Both the position numbers and the translations under genes were made by a program. From positions 1-64,000 of the forward strand of contig PLZW01000032.1 in the NCBI GenBank assembly GCA_003153575.1: a stretch of DNA of 64,000 nt. The letters are read 5' to 3'. The notes under the pieces were generated by a model. It had not been told where the DNA came from. It saw nothing but the letters and a program-made list of their open reading frames with translations, and made no database searches. Below are positions 51,351 to 58,741 of this stretch, in pieces (the first letter of the stretch is position 1; the number at the start of each line of letters is the position of its first letter). This DNA is from Acidimicrobiaceae bacterium. GTDB lineage: Bacteria; Actinomycetota; Acidimicrobiia; Acidimicrobiales; RAAP-2.

Positions 51351-52001
51351 CTACCGGGTGCCCGTCGCGTGGGGTCCATCGGGTGTTTCGGACGCCCCCA
51401 GGGTCGACCGTGACGAGCGTCGCTCCCGGGCTTCGACGTAGCCGTCGGTGGGCTCGATCGGGAACCGGACGGTCACGGTCCCGCCCTCCGAAGAGGTGAC
51501 TACGGGAAACCCGGAGGCGAGGAACACACCGATCATGTCGCGGTTTTCCGAGAGGGTCTGGGCGGTGAATCGGGTGATGCCCTGCCCCCGCCCGGCGTCG
51601 GCGAGATGATCGAGCAGGAGCGCGCCGATCCCTTGCCGCTGGTAGGTGTCGGTCACCACGAAAGCCACCTCGGCCTCGTCGGTGCCTTTCAGGCGCTCGT
51701 AGCGGCCGACTCCGACGATCCGCCCGTCGTCGACCACCACGAAGGCCATACGGTCGACATAGTCGACATGGGTGAAGCGCTCGACCTCTCCTTCGGACAG
51801 ACGGGGATGGGCGAAGAAGAACCTCCGGTAGACCGAGCGGGCCGACAGGCTCTCGTGGAAGGCCGTCATGGCGTCGCTGTCGGTGTGGCGTATCGGGCGG
51901 AACAGCACCACCCTGTCGTCATGCAGGCGCTCTTCGGCCTCGAGTCCTACCGGGTAGTCCCCGGAGATCTTCGGCGGTCCCGCACTGGATCCGTCGGGCA
52001 T
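51351..52001 (-). CDS. GNAT-family acetyltransferase
   Basis: A 216-residue protein with a GNAT domain (about 30-175). VVLFRPIRHTDSDAMTAFHESLS and VEVAF-type strands precede TYQRQGIGALLLDHLADAGR, whose QRQGIG loop binds acetyl-CoA. It ends with a Ser/Arg-rich tail. It resembles the acetyltransferase domain fused to a cAMP-binding or acyl-CoA synthetase module in some actinobacterial Pat proteins, here alone. ATG 52001 is 7 bases after TAGCAT. The target is unknown. Confidence 0.82.
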   Translation of the reverse strand: MPDGSSAGPPKISGDYPVGLEAEERLHDDRVVLFRPIRHTDSDAMTAFHESLSARSVYRRFFFAHPRLSEGEVERFTHVDYVDRMAFVVVDDGRIVGVGRYERLKGTDEAEVAFVVTDTYQRQGIGALLLDHLADAGRGQGITRFTAQTLSENRDMIGVFLASGFPVVTSSEGGTVTVRFPIEPTDGYVEARERRSSRSTLGASETPDGPHATGTR

Positions 52002-52008
52002 CGTCTCG

Positions 52009-52014
52009 ATGCTA
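52009..52014 (-). promoter_or_regulatory. -10 element, leaderless start of GNAT gene
   Basis: TAGCAT on the minus strand, then 7 bases, then the ATG at 52001. Confidence 0.5.
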
Positions 52015-52062
52015 TGCCCGGTGGCCGAGAGGTGCGGAACCGGCGGAGTCCGGATGGGCGGT

Positions 52063-52539
52063 CTAGCCCCGGACTAGCGGGGGCACCATCCCGAGCCGCG
52101 GCTTGGCGAAGGGCCCGCTCGATGGAGCCACCCGGATCAGGGAGCCGCCGACGAGGCGGACCCGACGCTCGACGTCGGCCAGCGTGCCGATGGCCGAGGC
52201 GTCGACCACCCGCAGTCCATCGGTGCACAACTCGATCTCGCGGTTGCCAGCGCGGAGCAGTTCGCCGACGACCTCGTGCAGGTTGGCCGCCGTGGTGGCA
52301 TCCAGGCGCCCGGCCAGGCGGATCCGCACGGGCACCACGTCGACCTCGACCCAGAGCTCGAGGGCCACGTCGCCCCGCCAGTCGGCCAGGCCCTTCGGGC
52401 GGGCCAACTCGACCGGGGGTACCGGGCACGGCTGCACCGCGGTATCCGGCCCCACCTGCGTCCGCTCCACCTCCATGGACTCCACCTCCACTCGGGTCAC
52501 TGCTTCCACCCCAGTATGCCGGTCCGATGACTCCTCCAC
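52063..52539 (-). CDS. STAS-domain protein (anti-sigma factor antagonist-like)
   Basis: A 158-residue protein whose C-terminal half (about 65-140) is a STAS domain: VRIRLAGRLDATTAANLHEVV, then IELCTDGLRVVDASAIGTLADVE, with the Asp-Ala-Ser at the phosphorylation site. The first ~55 residues are unlike a known domain. It may partner with an anti-sigma kinase; none is adjacent. The GTG at 52539 lies 4-5 bases after GGGAAGG, inside a 23-bp tandem repeat whose second copy repeats the same site out of frame. Confidence 0.72.
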   Translation of the reverse strand: MEESSDRHTGVEAVTRVEVESMEVERTQVGPDTAVQPCPVPPVELARPKGLADWRGDVALELWVEVDVVPVRIRLAGRLDATTAANLHEVVGELLRAGNREIELCTDGLRVVDASAIGTLADVERRVRLVGGSLIRVAPSSGPFAKPRLGMVPPLVRG

Positions 52540-52582
52540 ATCACCTTCCCGTTTCCGGTCACATCACCTTCCCGTTTCCGTT
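52537..52582. repeat. 23-bp tandem duplication over STAS start
   Basis: Copy 1 is 52537-52559 and copy 2 is 52560-52582, differing at one base. Each carries the minus-strand GGGAAGGTGATGTG, which is a ribosome site followed by a GTG. The copies are 23 bases apart, so the second GTG (52562) is out of frame with the first. Confidence 0.85.
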
Positions 52583-52669
52583 GCCTCAATTGGTAGTGGA
52601 GGGCGCCCCTGGGATCCAGGGCCGAAAGTACCGAACCCGGCCCCCGGGAGGCGTCAGGGTGTCAGGACG

Positions 52670-52692
52670 TTCGGCCCTACCGGGGTCCCGAG
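52670..52692. promoter_or_regulatory. Possible imperfect inverted repeat upstream of small coiled-coil gene
   Basis: TTCGG-CCC...GGTCCCGAG forms an imperfect palindrome whose right half resembles one arm of the mycobacterial DosR box. The left half and spacing do not fit, so this is weak. Confidence 0.2.
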
Positions 52693-52749
52693 GGAGAGGC
52701 CATGGTTGCTGATAACGACCATGCACCTTGCCCTGTCGAGGAGGGAACC

Positions 52750-53076
52750 ATGCCCACCACCGCACCCATGCCCTCACCCCATCAGGAGGCACCCGTCGAG
52801 CGACTGGAGCGCGTGCTCGACGAGTGGCGGGCGAAGATCGACGAACTGCTCCTCCAGGCGGACCTGGCGTCGAAGGACGTGTCCGAGGAGGTCCGGGCCC
52901 GGACGGAGGCCGCCCAGAACGCCTATCTGGCCGCCAAGAACAAGCTGCTCGAGATCCCGAAGGACGCCGGTTCCAATATCGGCTCCCTCCGCGCCGGCGT
53001 GGAGAAGCTGCTCGACGACCTCCGCGAGGCCTACCAGTCCGCGGAAGCTGTCATCCGCCGGAGCCGGTCCTCGTAG
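52750..53076 (+). CDS. Small helical protein of unknown function
   Basis: A 108-residue, charged, probably coiled-coil protein. After a Pro/Thr-rich head it has EAPVERLERVLDEWRAKIDEL, then LASKDVSEEVRARTEAAQNAYLAAKNKLLEI and a last helix ending AEAVIRRSRSS. No membrane segment or enzyme motif is visible. The ATG at 52750 is preceded by GAGGAGG and is better than an upstream in-frame ATG. It is the first plus-strand gene before a second small gene and the DevR/DevS locus. I do not recognise it. Confidence 0.65.
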   Translation: MPTTAPMPSPHQEAPVERLERVLDEWRAKIDELLLQADLASKDVSEEVRARTEAAQNAYLAAKNKLLEIPKDAGSNIGSLRAGVEKLLDDLREAYQSAEAVIRRSRSS

Positions 53077-53159
53077 CGGGTCGCGGGGCGATCGGGGCCG
53101 TTCCGGCCATCCCGACCGTTCCGCACCTCGACGAGCCGTCAGGTGCCAGGGACGCACAC

Positions 53160-53516
53160 GTGAACGCCATGTACACAGAACTTCTCGAGGCCGTGCTCGG
53201 CTACGAAGCCGATCCTGCCACCCAGCCCCGATCACAGGGTCCGTTGGCCGACGTCATCCGACTCCGCCACACCATGGACCGCCATGCCACCCGGACCGAC
53301 CCGGGGTGGGCGCTGCAGGCGGTGGCCGACCAACTTGCCTACGACGCCGCCCTGGTCCGACTGGCCCGCAAACGGGGCATCCCGGCCGGGACGGACGCCT
53401 TCGACATTCCTCAGCGGGGACGCGCGGGACTCGAGGAGGCGCTCGTCGCCCTGGGTGTCAACCTTCCAACGAGCACCGGGCCACCAGCGTCCGGAAACGG
53501 AGCCGACTCGGGCTGA
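53160..53516 (+). CDS. Small protein of unknown function upstream of devR
   Basis: A 118-residue ORF (GTG 53160) or 115 residues (ATG 53169, MYTELLEAVLGYEAD). It is helix-rich and charged, with ADVIRLRHTMDRHATRTDPGWALQAVADQLAYDAALVRLARKRG and an ending typical of a disordered tail. No known domain is recognised. It lies 83 bases after the small coiled-coil gene and converges on devR. Codon use looks native. Its place near DevR/DevS suggests, but does not show, a link. Confidence 0.5.
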   Translation: MNAMYTELLEAVLGYEADPATQPRSQGPLADVIRLRHTMDRHATRTDPGWALQAVADQLAYDAALVRLARKRGIPAGTDAFDIPQRGRAGLEEALVALGVNLPTSTGPPASGNGADSG

Positions 53517-53591
53517 CGATGCCGCGGTCCTGACGGGACACCCCGGACGCCACCGGCCCATCGGACCTGGCGCCCACGCGTCGGGCGGGCC

Positions 53592-54263
53592 TCAGGTCCC
53601 CGAAGCGTCCGTGCGACGGTCGTGTTCAGACCGCTCGTGGATACGGGTGGCGTAGGAAGCGGCCTGGGTGCGGCGCTCCATGCCGAGCTTGGTGAGCAGG
53701 TTGGACACGTAGTTCTTGACGGTCTTCTCGGCGAGGAACATGTCCTCGGCGATCTGGCGGTTGGTCTTGCCTTCAGCGATGAGGTCGAGGATCCGCCGCT
53801 CCTGCCCGGTGAGGCTGGCCAGGAGCGGCTCCTCCTCCGGGCCTTCCCGGAGTCGGCGCAGGACCCGGTCGGTCAGTGCCGGGTCGAGGAGCGACTCGCC
53901 CGCCGCCACCCGGCGGACGTCGTCGACCAGGCTGTTCCCGCCCACCTGCTTCAGCACGTACCCGGACGACCCGGCCATGATCGAGGCGAACAGGGCCTCG
54001 TCGTCGGCGTACGACGTCAGCATGATGCAGGCCGTGTCCGGCATCTGTGACCGGATCTCCCTGCACACCTCGACACCGCTGCCGTCCGGCAGCCGGACGT
54101 CGAGGATGGCCACGTCGGGACGGAGCGCGGGGATCCGGGCGAGGGCCTCGGCCGTCGTTCCGGCCTCCCCCACCACCTCGAGGTCCTCCGTCGACTCGAG
54201 CAGGGAGCGCAGTCCGGTGCGCACGATCTCGTGATCGTCGAGGAGGAACACGCGTATCGTCAT
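53592..54263 (-). CDS. devR: DevR/DosR-like response regulator
   Basis: A 223-residue NarL/LuxR-type regulator. The receiver has DDHEIVRTGLRSLL, phospho-Asp55 in AILDVRLPDG, and a YVLKQVG Lys. The LuxR HTH reads TGQERRILDLIAEGKTNRQIAEDMFLAEKTVKNYVSNLLTKLGMERRTQAA, very close to mycobacterial DevR/DosR, including the FLAEKTVKNYVS DNA-reading helix. DevR drives the hypoxia/NO dormancy regulon. The ATG at 54263 follows the open but poorly conserved stretch upstream. It is divergent from devS, 73 bases away. Confidence 0.87.
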   Translation of the reverse strand: MTIRVFLLDDHEIVRTGLRSLLESTEDLEVVGEAGTTAEALARIPALRPDVAILDVRLPDGSGVEVCREIRSQMPDTACIMLTSYADDEALFASIMAGSSGYVLKQVGGNSLVDDVRRVAAGESLLDPALTDRVLRRLREGPEEEPLLASLTGQERRILDLIAEGKTNRQIAEDMFLAEKTVKNYVSNLLTKLGMERRTQAASYATRIHERSEHDRRTDASGT

Positions 54264-54322
54264 CGCCGACCATTTGACCACGTCAGCGGGGTCCACGTTG
54301 GAGTGCGTGCCCAGGGTTGCCG

Positions 54323-54328
54323 TAAACT
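54323..54328 (+). promoter_or_regulatory. -10 element, leaderless start of devS-like gene
   Basis: TAAACT, then 8 bases, then the GTG at 54337. Confidence 0.45.
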
Positions 54329-54336
54329 TGGACCCA

Positions 54337-55536
54337 GTGGCCGAACACGTCGAACGCAAACGAGCGGCCTACGAGGCCATCGAGGACCCGGCCAGGCTGC
54401 GCCGTGTCCTGGAGGCCACCCTCCTGCTCGAGTCCAATCTCCACCTCGGCGACCTCCTCACCCACATCGTCGAAGAAGCACGCGCCTTGGCCAACGCCCG
54501 CTACGGCGCACTCGGCGTGCTGAACGAGCTGGGGACCGTCACGGACCAATTCCTGGTGTCGGGCCTCGACGCCGGGGTGGAGGCGCGGCTGCTCCAGGGT
54601 CCGCTGCCCACCGGCAAGGGCGTGCTGGGCGTGTTGATCCGCGACCCCCGCCCCATACGGATCAAGGTCATCGGTGACCATGTGGCCAGTGCCGGGTTCC
54701 CGCCCGGGCACCCTCCCATGTCGTCCTTCCTCGGGGCACCGATCAAGGTCCACAACCGGGTCTACGGCAACCTCTACCTGACCGAGAAGATCGGGGCCGA
54801 CGAGTTCACGCCCGACGACGAGGCGGTCATCGAGGCCCTCGCCCTGGCCGCCGGTATCGCCGTGGAGAACGCACGTCTCCATCAGCGGGCCGGCGAGGTC
54901 GCCGTCTACGAGGACCGGGACCGCATGGCCCGGGACCTCCATGACGGGGTGATCCAGCGCCTGTTCGCCATCGGCCTGTCGCTCCAGGGCCTGTCGGTCA
55001 GCCCAGCCGGCCGGTCGGTGGCCGACAGCCTTTCCGCCGCCGTCGCCGACATCGACGAGACGATCCGCCAGGTCCGGGCGACCATCTTCGAGCTGGGTGG
55101 CGCCGGGGGGGGCCGGGGCATCCGGGCCCTCGTGGCCGCCCTGGCAGAAGAGTTGGTGCCCGTCGTCGGGTTCGACGTTCCGGTCGAGTTCCACGGCCCG
55201 GTCGATACCGCGGTCACCGACCTGGTGGCCGAACAGCTACTGCCCACGCTGCGCGAGGCGCTGACCAATATCGGGCGGCACTCGGGCGCCACCCGGGCGC
55301 GCGTGCGACTGTCGATCGTCGGGCGCATCTGCCGACTCGAGGTCTCCGACAATGGCCACGGGTTCACGGCCGAACCCACATCCGGCGGGGGGCTCGGCCT
55401 CCAGAACATTCAGCGCCGGGCCGAGGTACTGGAAGGCACGTTCAACGTCACCCATCCCGAGACCGGTGGGACCGTGCTCGTCTGGGCGGTCCCGGCGTTC
55501 GGCGCCGAGGGTCGGAGCCGGACGGACGAAGGCTGA
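54337..55536 (+). CDS. devS: DevS-like GAF histidine kinase
   Basis: A 399-residue sensor kinase. Residues about 35-185 form one GAF domain of the DevS GAF-A type (ARYGALGVLNELG, GKGVLGVLIRDPRPIRI, HPPMSSFLGAPIKV, YGNLYLTEKIGA). The HisKA_3 box is ARDLHDGVIQRLFAIG and the HATPase has TLREALTNIGRHSGA and DNGHG. Mycobacterial DevS has two GAF domains; this has one, and is shorter. The His of HPPM may be near the heme ligand of DevS, which is inference. It is divergent from devR, the likely partner. GTG 54337 is chosen over TTG 54274. Confidence 0.82.
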   Translation: MAEHVERKRAAYEAIEDPARLRRVLEATLLLESNLHLGDLLTHIVEEARALANARYGALGVLNELGTVTDQFLVSGLDAGVEARLLQGPLPTGKGVLGVLIRDPRPIRIKVIGDHVASAGFPPGHPPMSSFLGAPIKVHNRVYGNLYLTEKIGADEFTPDDEAVIEALALAAGIAVENARLHQRAGEVAVYEDRDRMARDLHDGVIQRLFAIGLSLQGLSVSPAGRSVADSLSAAVADIDETIRQVRATIFELGGAGGGRGIRALVAALAEELVPVVGFDVPVEFHGPVDTAVTDLVAEQLLPTLREALTNIGRHSGATRARVRLSIVGRICRLEVSDNGHGFTAEPTSGGGLGLQNIQRRAEVLEGTFNVTHPETGGTVLVWAVPAFGAEGRSRTDEG

Positions 55537-55554
55537 TCGTCCCGCCTGCAGGGG

Positions 55555-55595
55555 ACCAATTGCTCTTGGTGACCAACTGGGTGCCCCCGTATGGT
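55555..55595 (+). promoter_or_regulatory. Promoter and operator of ABC exporter
   Basis: TTGGTG (55566-55571), 18-base spacer, TATGGT (55590-55595). The -35 is embedded in TTGGTGACCAA (55566-55576), a palindrome with perfect 5-base arms; another ACCAA lies at 55555-55559, pairing with TTGGT. Confidence 0.45.
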
Positions 55596-55640
55596 TCGTG
55601 GTGTGCCAGGGCGCCTGTGCCCGGCGGGAAGGAGTCGGCC

Positions 55641-55679
55641 ATGTCCGCGCAGGTCACGGAGCGGGCCCACCGGACGTGA
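55641..55679 (+). CDS. 12-codon leader ORF coupled to ABC ATPase
   Basis: ATG TCC ... ACG TGA encodes MSAQVTERAHRT. It has GGGAAGGAG six bases upstream, a far better ribosome site than the ATPase's own. Its TGA overlaps the ATPase GTG (GTGA, 55676-55679), so ribosomes ending here could restart on the ATPase. It could be a chance ORF; the strong site and exact overlap argue otherwise. No peptide function is suggested. Confidence 0.5.
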   Translation: MSAQVTERAHRT

Positions 55680-56617
55680 CGGCGACGCCGGTCGTCCGGA
55701 CCCGGGGACTGGCCAAGCGCTACCGGGACGCCGACGCCCTCATCGACTTGGACATCGAGGTGTCGCCCGGCGAAGTGCTGGGCTACCTGGGACCGAACGG
55801 GGCCGGCAAGACAACCACCATCCGCCTCCTCCTCGGCCTGATCCGCCCGACGTCGGGTAGCGCCGAGCTCTTCGGTCTCGACTGCCAACGTGACATCGTG
55901 GCGGTCCACCGTCGACTGGGCTACGTCGGCGGTGAGACGTCGTTGTGGCCCGGCCTCACCGGCGCCGAGACCCTCCACCTGCTCGGGCAGGTCCAGGGTC
56001 GTGTCGACGACGCCTACCGGGACGAGCTGGTCGAGCGGTTCGACCTCGACCCGTCGAGGAAGGTCCGGACCTACTCCAAAGGGAACCGGCAGAAGGTGGC
56101 GTTGATCGCCGCGCTCATGGGCCGACCGGACCTGCTGATCCTCGACGAACCCACATCCGGGCTCGACCCGTTGAAGGAGTACGAGTTCCGGCGCTGCGTG
56201 ACCGAGGCCCGGGAGCGCGGTCAGACCGTCTTCCTCTCGTCCCACATCCTGAGCGAAGTCGAGGCCCTGTGCGACCGCGTGGCGATCCTGCGGGACGGAC
56301 GACTCGTCGAGGTGGGCACCCTCGCCGACATGCGCCACCTCTCCTCGTTCACCGTCGAGGCCACCTTCGACGGGACGGTTCCCGACCTGGCCGGGGTGGA
56401 CGGTGTCCTCTCCGTCTCCACCCACGGCCGCCAGGCGACGATGCAGCTGCGCGGCTCCGTCGAACCCCTGCTCCAGGTGCTCGCCGCGTCCGGGGTCAGC
56501 GAGCTCCGGAGCCGGGAGCCGTCGCTCGAGGAGCTCTTCCTCACCCTGTACGGGGGTGGCGGTGGCCCCCGCGGGAGCGGGGACGGGGACGGGGACCGTG
56601 CCACCGGTGACGACTGA
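55676..56617 (+). CDS. ABC-2 type exporter ATP-binding protein
   Basis: A 313-residue ATPase of the DrrA-type family. Walker A is LGPNGAGKTTTI, the signature region is YSKGNRQKVALI, Walker B is LILDEPTSGLDP, and the switch His is in SSHILSEVE. A DrrA-like C-terminal domain follows (VEATFDGTVPDL), with a Gly/Asp-rich tail. GTG 55676 is the start, overlapping the stop of a 12-codon ORF; an in-frame GTG at 55601 would give 25 more residues. It overlaps the permease gene. Confidence 0.85.
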   Translation: MTATPVVRTRGLAKRYRDADALIDLDIEVSPGEVLGYLGPNGAGKTTTIRLLLGLIRPTSGSAELFGLDCQRDIVAVHRRLGYVGGETSLWPGLTGAETLHLLGQVQGRVDDAYRDELVERFDLDPSRKVRTYSKGNRQKVALIAALMGRPDLLILDEPTSGLDPLKEYEFRRCVTEARERGQTVFLSSHILSEVEALCDRVAILRDGRLVEVGTLADMRHLSSFTVEATFDGTVPDLAGVDGVLSVSTHGRQATMQLRGSVEPLLQVLAASGVSELRSREPSLEELFLTLYGGGGGPRGSGDGDGDRATGDD

Positions 56618-58253
56618 CGCCGTCGCCAGGGCGCCCGCGCCGGCAGGGCGCAGTCCGGGGACCGTCGTCCTACGTCACACGTCCCGCCGCGCTGTCCGAT
56701 CCGGGGCACTGTGGGGCTACGTGTTCGGCGCCTTCGTGGTGGCGACGGCATGGAGCTACTCGTCGATCTACAAGACCCGGGCCCAACGGGACGCCCTGGC
56801 CACCGCATTCGGGTCGAACCGGGCCATCATCGCCCTCTTTGGCCCGGCCCCGATGCTGCAGACGAGCGCCGGGTTCACCGTCCTCAAAACGTTCCTGACC
56901 CTGAGCATCCTGGGTGCGGTGTGGGGCCTGCTGTCCGGCACCCGGTCGCTGCGCGGCGAGGAGGATGCCGGGCGGTGGGAGCTCCTGCTGACCGGCGCCA
57001 CCACCCGCGGACGCGCCACTGCCCAGGCCCTGTGCGGCCTGGTGGCTGGCGTCGTCGTGCTGTGGGTGATCACCGCGGCGATCATCGTCGTCGCCGGGCG
57101 GTCGTCCCGCGTGGCGATCCAGCCCGGCGCCGGCCTGTTCTTCGCGGCCGCCCTGGTGTCGGGTGCACTCATGTTCACCGCAATCGGCGCGCTGTGCAGT
57201 CAGCTCGGCGCCACCAGACGGCAGGCTACCGGCTATGCCGGGGCGATCCTCGGGGCGAGCTACGCCCTGCGGATGGTCGCCGACTCCGGTACCGGGCTCC
57301 ACGGACTCATCTGGCTGACCCCGCTCGGCTGGGTGGAGAGCCTGGAGCCGTTGACGTCGCCCCGACCGCTTCCCCTCATCCCGATCGTCGCCTGCACGGT
57401 CGTCGTCGGTCTGGTCGCGGTGCGCCTTGCTGCCGGCCGTGACGTCGGGGCGAGCACGATTCCCGAACGAATCCGAACGCGGCCCCGGCTCCGGCTGCTG
57501 TCCGGGCACATCGGTCTGACAGTCCGCCTGACGCGCCCGACCGTGGTCGCCTGGGGCGCCGCCATCGCGTTGACCGGGTTGCTCTTCGGGTTCGTGGCCC
57601 ATGCGGCGGCAGCTTCGATCTCGGGCTCGTCGGTGCGCACCGTGTTCACCAGGCTGGGTGCCCCGGGAGCGGGGGCCGACGCCTACCTGGGCGTGACCAA
57701 CCTCTTCCTCGCCATCCTCCTCTGCTGCACGGCGGCCGGCCTGGTCGCAGCCGTGCGCGCCGAGGAGCTCGAAGGTCGACTCGATCCGATCCTCACCGCG
57801 CCCGTGGCCCGGCACCGGTGGCTCGGTGCCCGGATCGTCGTCGCCGCTGCCGCTCTTTCGGTGTGCGGAATCGTCGCCGGGCTGGCGACACTGCTCGGCG
57901 CGGTCCTCGGTGGCGCCCACGTGGACGGCGCTGCGGTGGTGGGCGCCGGGCTCAACCTCGTCCCGCCGGCCGTGTGCATCCTGGGCATCGGCGCCCTCGC
58001 CTACGGGATGGTCCCCCGCATGGCGGGCCGGATCGTCTGGGGGCTCGTGGGCTGGTCGGTGCTCATCGACCTGATCGGCGGTATCGGCTCCCTCGACCAC
58101 TGGGTCGCCGACACGTCCGTGTTCCACCAGATGGCAGCGGTACCCGCCGTGCCCCCGAACTGGCCTTCGCTCGTGGCCCTCGGACTGATCGGGATCACCG
58201 CGTCGATCGCCGCATGTGTCGCCTTCGACCACCGGGACGTGCAGGGGAGCTAG
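56598..58253 (+). CDS. ABC-2 type exporter permease (polyketide-exporter-like)
   Basis: A 551-residue membrane protein with about 12 hydrophobic segments in two halves. LKTFLTLSILGAVWGLLSGTRSLRGEEDAGRWELLLTG in the first half and AEELEGRLDPILTAPVARHRWLGARI in the second are paired ABC-2 domains, the TnrB/COG3559 'exporter of polyketide antibiotics' layout. GTG 56598 (or 56607) lies within the end of the ATPase gene, so the two are coupled. The cargo is unknown; no biosynthetic cluster is adjacent. Confidence 0.82.
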   Translation: MPPVTTDAVARAPAPAGRSPGTVVLRHTSRRAVRSGALWGYVFGAFVVATAWSYSSIYKTRAQRDALATAFGSNRAIIALFGPAPMLQTSAGFTVLKTFLTLSILGAVWGLLSGTRSLRGEEDAGRWELLLTGATTRGRATAQALCGLVAGVVVLWVITAAIIVVAGRSSRVAIQPGAGLFFAAALVSGALMFTAIGALCSQLGATRRQATGYAGAILGASYALRMVADSGTGLHGLIWLTPLGWVESLEPLTSPRPLPLIPIVACTVVVGLVAVRLAAGRDVGASTIPERIRTRPRLRLLSGHIGLTVRLTRPTVVAWGAAIALTGLLFGFVAHAAAASISGSSVRTVFTRLGAPGAGADAYLGVTNLFLAILLCCTAAGLVAAVRAEELEGRLDPILTAPVARHRWLGARIVVAAAALSVCGIVAGLATLLGAVLGGAHVDGAAVVGAGLNLVPPAVCILGIGALAYGMVPRMAGRIVWGLVGWSVLIDLIGGIGSLDHWVADTSVFHQMAAVPAVPPNWPSLVALGLIGITASIAACVAFDHRDVQGS

Positions 58254-58333
58254 ATGGCCAGGGCCTGCATGACCGATCCGTGACTGCCGCGCCGCGTTCC
58301 GGCGCCGGTGGGCCGCCCAGCCGGGGGCACTTG

Positions 58334-58339
58334 TAATGT
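58334..58339 (+). promoter_or_regulatory. -10 element, leaderless start of PH-like gene
   Basis: TAATGT, then 6 bases, then the ATG at 58346. Confidence 0.5.
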
Positions 58340-58345
58340 CGGCCC

Positions 58346-58711
58346 ATGGCCGAGATCACGCTGCACGACGCCACCATCATCCTGGCGATGAGCCGGCTCG
58401 AGCACCTCGAGGGCTTCCGCGGCGACCTCGACGCACCGTTGTCCGCGGTCACCGCCGTGCGCGCCGTCGACGACCCTTGGCCCGAGTTGCGCGGCATGCG
58501 TGCCCCAGGCACGGGCCTGCCCGGGGTGGTGGCCGTCGGCACCCGACGCGGATCGTTCGGCAAGGACTTCGCCGCCGTGCACGGCAAGGGGCCCGGCGTG
58601 GTGGTCGAGTTCGCCGGTCAGAAGTTCCGGCGGTGGGTGCTGACGGTGGACGACCCCGCTGCCGTGGTGGCGTCGGTGGCTTCGGCCGCCGGCCTTCCCG
58701 GGGGAGCCTGA
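58346..58711 (+). CDS. PH-like domain hypothetical protein
   Basis: A 121-residue protein of an actinobacterial family with a probable PH-like beta fold: strand-rich EITLHDATIILAMSRLEHLEGFRGDLDAPLSAVTAV, then LRGMRAPGTGLPGVVAVGTRRG and a last VEFAGQKFRRWVLTVDDPAAVV. No catalytic motif is seen. Similar proteins occur singly in many actinobacteria with no known role. ATG 58346 lies six bases after TAATGT. It converges on the sulfatase-like gene. Confidence 0.65.
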   Translation: MAEITLHDATIILAMSRLEHLEGFRGDLDAPLSAVTAVRAVDDPWPELRGMRAPGTGLPGVVAVGTRRGSFGKDFAAVHGKGPGVVVEFAGQKFRRWVLTVDDPAAVVASVASAAGLPGGA

Positions 58712-58741
58712 CGCCCGACGGACGCCGCCGTATCGTCGGCG

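Noticed and set aside
52670-52692. A DosR box upstream of the small coiled-coil gene
   Set aside because: Only the right half resembles the known DosR site and the spacing is wrong; kept only as a weak feature.
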